From JBBABP01 sp041657585 (GTDB lineage Bacteria > Patescibacteriota > Gracilibacteria > Absconditabacterales > Absconditicoccaceae): a stretch of DNA of 22,616 nt. Where the stretch lies: NCBI GenBank assembly GCA_041657585.1, contig JBBABP010000012.1:1-22616 (forward strand). The letters run 5' to 3'. This document shows positions 16,525 to 22,616 of this stretch, one piece after another (the first letter of the stretch is position 1; every line of letters starts with the position of its first letter). The notes beneath the pieces are model-generated. The model did not search any database. It was not told the DNA's origin and saw only the letters and a list, made by a program, of their open reading frames with translations. Position numbers and translations under genes: made by a program.

Positions 16525-17370
16525 GTGTTAACGACTCTCGATCATTTGGAAAAAAACGCAAACAAAAACAAACAGAAAAAAAATTTTTTTGATTTTTTGA
16601 AAGAAATCAGAATTATTTTTATTTTTTTTGTAATTGTGACTGTAGCTGTTCTTGTATTTACAAATGCAGATTTGTTTTTTGGAAATATTGTTTCTTCGTT
16701 TAAATCTGGCACAAATAAAATTAAAAGCATCAAAAAATCTGATATATACCAAAATAATAATATTGCTTGAATTATGGATTCAAATGATGAAGCATTACAA
16801 AAAGTTAAAGATATAATTAAAAAATATCAAAGCTGAGCCAGTCAAACAAATCCAGTTGCTGAATCTCTTGAAAGTAAATTAAAAGCAAAATTAAAAGATT
16901 ATCCATTCAAATTCAATACATTACCACCAACAAATAGAATTATTATTTCATCTTTGTGATTGGATATACCTTTGGTTGTAAGTACATCTAAAGAAATTGC
17001 TGATTTTGCAAAATGAAATTTTGATGAAGAATTGACAAGATGAGTTGTAAAATATCCCACAACTCCAGATCCTGGCAAAACATGAAATGTTTTGCTATTT
17101 GGTCATACAAGTCAAGAATGGCGGAAAAAAAATTCTTATTGAACAATTTTTGCAAAAATTCCAGATCTTCAAAACTGAGATAATATTCAAATTATTTGGG
17201 AATGAAATTTGTATGAATATACAGTAATAGATAGAATTATCGTCGCTCCAAAATATGTGAATTGAGAATATATGAAGTACCAATCTGGGCAATTTTTGAC
17301 TTTGATGTGATGCTATCCATTATGAACAGATAAAAATAGACTTATGATTTTCGCAAAATTGAAGGAGTAA
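16525..17370 (+). CDS. Sortase family transpeptidase, membrane-anchored
   Basis: 281 residues from GTG 16525; no earlier in-frame ATG is evident. A Lys-rich cytoplasmic start is followed by one TM segment at about residues 35-54 (IIFIFFVIVTVAVLVF), a stalk, and then the sortase domain from about 140. Catalytic features are the His in LLFGHTSQ, the Cys in LTLMGCYP and the Arg in TDKNRLMIF. The usual TLxTC appears as TLMGC, the Gly before Cys being UGA. It should anchor sorted proteins to the cell surface by cleaving a C-terminal sorting signal. No LPxTG-like protein is obvious in the window, although the adjoining exported proteins are candidate substrates. TAA is at 17368-17370. Confidence 0.92.
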
Positions 17371-17441
17371 ATAAAAAATGCTTCAAAGGCTACAAAGGCT
17401 ACAAAGGTTTCAAGTATCCTTTGAATTAAAGGAGAACAAAT

Positions 17442-17513
17442 ATGAATCGGTCTTGCAAGAATTGCGAGATTTTTTTTGTTTGAGATTTTTTTAGTGACAA
17501 CTTAACATACTAA
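17442..17513 (+). CDS. 23-residue ORF, possible remnant of a CxxC zinc-ribbon protein
   Basis: ATG 17442, preceded by AAAGGAGA 8 bp upstream, encodes MNRSCKNCEIFFVGDFFSDN.. and ends at TAA 17511-17513. The start resembles CPR proteins of the type C..C...F.I...D, which continue to a second Cys pair; here it stops early. It may be a truncated gene or chance. A strong terminator follows. Confidence 0.35.
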
Positions 17514-17526
17514 GCAATAAAAATCT

Positions 17527-17567
17527 AAAATGTCATCTGTTTTCGAGAGAAATTTGGCATTTTTTTT
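17527..17567 (+). terminator. Rho-independent terminator
   Basis: The stem AAAATGTCA/TTGGCATTT (one G-T pair) with inner TCT/AGA pairing is followed by seven T. It ends the sortase (and micro-ORF) transcript. Confidence 0.7.
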
Positions 17568-17594
17568 GATTAAATGAAGTTTTGCAAGTATAAT
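17566..17594 (+). promoter_or_regulatory. Promoter of the giant-protein operon
   Basis: TTGATT (17566-17571), a 17-bp spacer and TATAAT (17589-17594). It begins at the end of the preceding terminator, and the leader is about 25-45 nt. Confidence 0.65.
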
Positions 17595-17623
17595 TAAATT
17601 GTATTTATTATTTATGCTTAGTG

Positions 17624-17932
17624 ATGATAAAAAAAGAAATATTTATGAATTTAACTTATGAAGAAAAAAAGCAAGCATTGATTGATATTTTTGGACAAAT
17701 AAAAGATGAAGAAATTGATTTCGATGACGTGATTTTTTTGTTGAACGCTTCAAGTAAAATTAAAGATGACACATTAAATCAGATTTATAATAATTTATTT
17801 GATTTGTTGCAAAATGCAAAAAATATAAGCCAAAAAATATATTTAGGAAAATTAAAAAATATAGAGAAAAAAATCCAAGAAGATGTAGAAAAAGATTCTA
17901 AAGAGGCAGATAGTTTATTAAATAATATTTAA
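17624..17932 (+). CDS. Small acidic helical protein upstream of the giant gene
   Basis: 102 residues from ATG 17624; GTG 17621 or ATG 17645 (MNLTYEEKKQ...) are also possible and no Shine-Dalgarno decides. The protein is charged and helical throughout, with no TM segment or signal. It contains no UGA codon; its two or so glycines are GGA. TAA at 17930-17932 is followed two bases later by the ATG of the giant gene, so the pair is very likely one operon. No family is recognised. A chaperone-like or regulatory partner of the large protein is a guess only. Confidence 0.82.
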   Translation: MIKKEIFMNLTYEEKKQALIDIFGQIKDEEIDFDDVIFLLNASSKIKDDTLNQIYNNLFDLLQNAKNISQKIYLGKLKNIEKKIQEDVEKDSKEADSLLNNI

Positions 17933-17934
17933 TT

Positions 17935-20900
17935 ATGTGAGGCACAAATCTAAATCCAAATCAAGAATTGGAAAAAATGAAAGATACATTATGAAACAAA
18001 AAACTTGATAAACAAGAAATAGATTTTCTCAAATCAAAAAAAGAATTAATATTAAAATTAAACATCGAAACAGAAAAAAAATTATTAGATGATATCAAAG
18101 AAACGAATAAAATTAGTTTTGAAAAAGATACTAAAACAAGACAGATTTTAAATTGATTTTGGATGAATCCAGATAATTTCGTTAAACAACTATGAATAAG
18201 TAATGAACTAACTAAAATAAAAAGCTTTATATCACATTTAGATAAAAAATGATGAAATGATTCAATTTTTTACAAACAAATTTTTTGTGTGTCTTTATTG
18301 TTAAAAAAAGCATGATATAATAAAGTTTTAAAAATCTGAGGATTGAACACTTATGACTTTGACTTCAACAGATACAGTGAAAATCCTAAATCATTTTTAT
18401 TTGACACTGAATTTGTTAAAGCATTACATTCGTTTCAATCAAAATATTCATCTGCAGCATCTACAAAATGATGGTCTGAAGCAGATTGTATTGTCGGATA
18501 TAGAACTATTCAACAATTGTGTAGTGAAATTTGAGTTAGTCCAACTGTTTGAGGAGTCGAAATAGATTCTAAATTTTCTCAATCAAATTTTACAGCAAAA
18601 GAAAAATATAATTTCGCAAGTGAAGCTCAGACACAAATTGATAAGATAATGGCTGACAAATCAATAAGCAATGTTCAAAAAGTCAGAAATATGGTAGAAA
18701 TTTGCAAAAGAACAACAACAAAAGGAAGTGATGGAATGGATAAAAGATATGCGGCCGTTGTTTATATGATAGGCAATATCCAAATTCTTTTACCAAATAT
18801 CCAAGAAGCAGAAAAACAGGAAATTATAAATATACTTTCAGATAGTAATATTTCAGAAGAAATAAAAAAATATTGGAACTCTTCTAATAATTGAAAAAAT
18901 GATAAATGAGATAAAATGATAAATAAATCAGACGATTTTTTAAAAGATTTAGAAAAATGAATTGAACAAAAAAATGAAAATTTGAAAAAATTTGGAATAA
19001 TTTATTGATTATGTGAAACATGGGCTGAATATTATAACAAAGAAGAATGAAATGATGATTGAGATATAATAAATAAGAAAAAAATAGAAAATGCTTTAAA
19101 CGTTATTCGAAGTTTTCAAAGTAGAAATGATAAAATTTCACAGAAAGAAATACAAAAACAATTAGATAATGTTTTTATATCTACAATGAGCGATAATTTT
19201 ATTACTCTTGGTGCAAATGAAGTGCAAAAAAAGAAACTAAATACAGTTAAAATAAATTTATTATGATTTGCAGAATCTACAGAATTATGGAAAGATGAAA
19301 CTAAAATTTTAAAGCTTAGATGAGATGTTTTATGAGAGTATAGAGAAATAGATGGAAAATTTGATTCCATAGTTTCTAAATTTGATGGTTATAGTTGATG
19401 AGAAGTAATAATATCAGAAATAGAAAAACAAGAAAAAAATCAAAAATTAAGTTCATTGACTATTGATACCAAATGAGTTTCTATTGAAAATTGATTTAAT
19501 GAATATTCAAAATTCAACACAGATATAAACAAAGTAAACACAATATTTTCAAAATTAGATAACTCACCTCCTGATCCAGATACATTAAAAAAAATGGAAG
19601 AAATTATGTGATTATTAGATGCAAAGCTTCTTGTTTATGTAGATTGAGAATTGCGTGTGGGCAAAGCAGTTATAGATAAATTTAAGGAACTGTTTTGATT
19701 CTCATTGTCTATTAAACAACGGAATGCGTTATACAGAACAGTATCAGAAATTCAAAAAAATAAAGAAAAAATAAAACAAGAAGCGATAATAAATTTTAAA
19801 AAAAATCTTGAACTTTCAAATACAGAATTAAATGCAAATATTATTCGATACAAAAACGAAATAGAGTATTTGAAAAAAACTAATTTATCAGATCCAAAAA
19901 TACAAGAGTATGAACAATATATTTCACAAATGGACACTGCAATAAAAAATAATGAAAATTGAATAAATTGAAGTGATTATCAAACAATTGATGATTCCAA
20001 TAACACATTATCAACAACCATAGATAAACAGTCAGAATTGTTGTCTAAAAACATGAGTACATATATGTTTATCAAGGCACTTGAAAAATCTGCAACATGT
20101 GCTGTAATAGAAAAAAATGAAGAAGCTATAAATAAATTAAAAAATAAAAAAAATAAAACAGCATGAGAATCAATTATAGATCTTTATTCAAACATTAAAT
20201 GAATATGAAGTTATTGGTCAGATGAAACTTATAATACCGTATTGGAAGTGACAAAAGAAATTATAATTCAGGTTGCTATTTGTGCTATTTCTGCTTGAGT
20301 TGGTTGATTAATTGTGAAATGAGCAATGGCTTGAGCAAAATGGGCTTTGAGAATATGAAAAACAGTTAAATGAATAAATATGGCAAATAAATTATGAAGA
20401 TATGCTGAAATATCAAGCAAATGAATAATTTGAATAGGCAAAACTCGAAAAACATTAGACACTACACAAAAAGCATGAGCAATTATAGTTTGAACAATTG
20501 ATGCAATTTGACAATGAGTAGCTTTTCATATATCTTCCACTATTTTGAATAACGCCATTCAATGAGTGGATGTTGCTTCATGATTGGCATTAAACAATAA
20601 ACAAAATATTAGATGATACTTACAAAGTATAGCATTTTTGTGAGTCATTAAAGAGGTTGGTAGTATTTTTAATTGATTGATACCAAAAGAAATAAATGCA
20701 GATAATATAAATTCTGTAATAAATACATCTGTCAACACAGCATGAAAAACTTTTAAATTTAACCCTAGTGAAATAGTAAAAAGTTTCTGAATGTCATTTT
20801 GACCAGAACTTTGATCTATGTTTATAGCCGATCAAATAATAAGTTTGGCATTTGATCAAAAGTGGAAAGTAATGACAATCAAAGATATGACTCAAATGAT

Positions 20901-22616
20901 AGGTTTGGTTATATGACTTAGGCTTACTCATAGTGTCAATCCATTAAATAAATTAAATCAGAAATTAGATAACTATATTATCACAGATTTTACTAGATGA
21001 TCTGATTGAAATATATCAAGCATTGAAATTGAATCATGATGAAAAAAAATATTAATTTCACAAGAAAAAATAGATGAAATAGCCAAAAAATCTAAAGATA
21101 ATCAGCAAGCAGTTAAAGATTATCAAAGCTGAAAGAAAAAAACAAATGATTGAAAAGTTGACGCAGAAAATAAAGATAAAAAAATTGAAATAGCAATGGA
21201 AAATGCAAAAAAATTATGACCAGATAAAGTTGTTGTAATTGAAAATAATGGAAATGTTATTATAAAAGAAAAAAATAAAATTCCAGATTCTGATACGCCT
21301 ATTGAAGTCAGATTTCAAAACTGAGATATTGAAAGATGACCAAGAAAAAATGGAAAACTAGAATGAGATAATTGTTATCAATATATGAAATCAGATTTAG
21401 TAGAAAAGAAATGAACTTTTATAGACTGAGAATTAAATTGACAAGGTAAAATAACATATTTGAACGAAAAATGAAGTGGATACTATAATAATGAATGAAA
21501 GCGACACATTAAAGAATGAAATTTTGTTGATTGAGTATTAAATTGACAATGAAAAAAAACAGACTTTAACAAAAATTGAAAGATTAGGCGCGAGGAAATA
21601 TGAATTTTTAATGATTGAATATTAGTAGAATGAGAGATTAAATATAGAAATAAAGTTGACGACTTGATGCTAGGGAAAAAAATAAAAAGAAAAGAATCTA
21701 CTAAAATAATTAACATGGCGGACAAGGATTATAATAAAATTTCAAAGCTACAAGATGCACTCAAAAATTGAAAAATAAAAATTGAAATTGAAATTTGAGA
21801 AACCAAACAGAAAAGAATCGAAAGAGCAATGAAAAAAGCCAAAGAATTATGAGAAAACATTGTTGTGATCGTAAAGAATGAGGAGGTTTTAATAATGAAT
21901 AGAAATGAAATTCCAAACAAATCCGAAACGCCTATTGAAGTCAGATTCCAAAATTGAGATATTGAAAGATGACCAAGAAAAAATGGAAAACTAGAATGAG
22001 ATAATTGTTATAAATACGATATCGGGAGGAATATCATTGAATGAACTTTTGAAAATTGAGCATTAAATTGACAATGAAAAGAAACAAGGTTGAATGAAAA
22101 TTGAAAAATTTGGCTTGAAAAAGAATGAAATTTTAAAAATTGAGAATTAAATTGACAATGAAAAGAAACAAGTTTGAATGAAAATTGAAAAATTTGGTAT
22201 AAACAAGAATGAACTTTTGAAAATTGAGCATTAAATTGACAATGAAAAGAAACAAGTTTGAATGAAAATTGAAAGATTTGGCTTGAGAAAGAATGAACTT
22301 TTAAAGATTGAAAATTAAATTGACAAGGCAAGAAAACAAATATATATTGAAGGGTTGAAGAATGAAATTTTGTTAATTGAAAATTAAATTGACAAGGCAA
22401 AATAACATATTTGAACGAAAAATGAAATATTAAATCTGAGCAAGAATGATATTTTGAAAATTGAATATTAAAAACAAATAATAACGATATTAAAAAAACT
22501 AAAGCTGACGCAGAAGCTAAAGCTGACGCAGAAGCTAAAAATAAAGCTGACGCAGAAGCTAAAAATAAAGCTGACGCAGAAGCTAAAAATAAAGCTGACG
22601 CAGAAGCTAAAAATAA
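17935..22616 (+). CDS. Giant protein with MORN-like repeats and Ala-rich tandem tail (3' truncated)
   Basis: More than 1,560 codons open without TAA or TAG from ATG 17935 to the window edge. Residues 157-197 (ALHSFQSKY...DCIVGYRTIQQLC) resemble a PG_binding_1 domain of the FQ...DGIVGP.T type, but this is tentative. Residues about 200-770 are long charged helices and coiled coils. Residues about 772-900 are Gly/Ala-rich and hydrophobic (ISAGVGGLIV, VGTIDAIGQGVA), suggesting membrane association. From about 1,080 two copies of a 28-residue-plus module occur (DTPIEVRFQNGDIERGPRKN), each followed by MORN-like units G.F..G.LNGQGK. The tail repeats KADAEAKN. No signal peptide is seen at MGGTNLNPNQ. 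Glycine of the repeats is mostly UGA. It may be a surface or effector protein, but function is unknown. Confidence 0.9.
21295..21378 (+). repeat. 84-bp near-identical segment inside the giant gene, copy 1
   Basis: Encodes TPIEVRFQNGDIERGPRKN and onwards. It matches 21928-22011 with very few changes, showing an internal duplication of the module (633 bp apart) that precedes each MORN block. Confidence 0.85.
21928..22011 (+). repeat. 84-bp near-identical segment inside the giant gene, copy 2
   Basis: Second copy of 21295-21378, followed by the longer MORN-like array at 22042-22470. Confidence 0.85.
22042..22470 (+). repeat. MORN-like tandem array with 84-bp period
   Basis: Units start at 22042, 22126, 22210, 22294, 22363 and 22447. 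Most are 84 bp (28 residues, G(T/N)F.(N/D)G.LNGQGK). The fourth is shortened to 69 bp and the last is incomplete. The high DNA identity between units suggests recent expansion. Confidence 0.88.
22501..22616 (+). repeat. 24-bp tandem repeat encoding KADAEAKN, cut by the window end
   Basis: One 18-bp unit (KADAEA) is followed by four exact 24-bp units at 22519, 22543, 22567 and 22591. It is in frame with the giant gene, uses identical codons in each unit and is less AT-rich than its surroundings. Confidence 0.95.

Noticed and set aside
22008..22400. Minus-strand repeated ORF opposite the MORN array
   Set aside because: It is antisense to the tandem repeats of the giant gene and inherits their periodicity.
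22501..22616. CRISPR-like spacing in the 24-bp repeats
   Set aside because: The units are contiguous with no spacers and in frame with the giant gene, so this is a coding tandem repeat.

Overview
The window reads coherently only when UGA is translated as glycine (translation table 25). With the standard code almost every gene falls into short pieces. With UGA=Gly, long ORFs appear and UGA lands on invariant glycines: the PilT Walker A, the phosphoglycerate mutase GNSEVGH motif, the ABC LSGGE signature and two lipoboxes. This code, the strong AT bias and the small-genome gene set point to a Patescibacteria/CPR member of Gracilibacteria (BD1-5) or Absconditabacteria (SR1). No rRNA or tRNA was seen, so the exact lineage is inferred.

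Layout. 1-1080 (+): 3' part of a membrane protein made of three T4SS-pilin-like helix pairs. 1265-4990 (-): ABC exporter, a tiny ORF/terminator unit and phosphoglycerate mutase. 5199-8284 (+): pilT, a 94-residue gene with unlike signals, and dnaJ with half of its zinc domain. 8607-10740 (-): a diversity-generating retroelement (DGR) cassette. 11053-14164 (-): a MIP18-like gene, three membrane proteins and two lipoproteins. 14514-17370 (+): YqeY, a Cys-rich exported pilin-like protein, a metallo-beta-lactamase-like remnant and a class C-type sortase-family protein. 17624-22616 (+): a small gene followed by a >1,560-residue protein with a possible peptidoglycan-binding segment, a Gly-rich hydrophobic stretch, MORN-like repeats and an Ala/Lys/Glu tandem repeat running off the window.

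The main discovery is the DGR. Two 163-bp segments 408 bp apart (9422-9584 and 9830-9992) differ at 33 positions, and 30 of these are adenines in the 9422-9584 copy read on the minus strand. That is the signature of adenine-specific mutagenic retrohoming. The 9830-9992 copy is the variable repeat (VR) at the 3' end of a 304-aa gene ending in a C-type-lectin-like GFSVRFLKN domain. The other copy is a non-coding template repeat (TR) with its own candidate promoter and terminator. No reverse transcriptase is encoded in the window, so it must lie outside it and act on this cassette at a distance.

Intergenic regions hold many short (7-9 bp) degenerate tandem repeats, GC-rich CCTGCC palindromes and two inverted copies of a ~104-bp element. 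Much of the envelope gene content (pilin-like proteins, PilT, sortase, lipoproteins, giant repeat protein, DGR-diversified lectin) fits an episymbiont whose surface contacts other cells. That role is inference.
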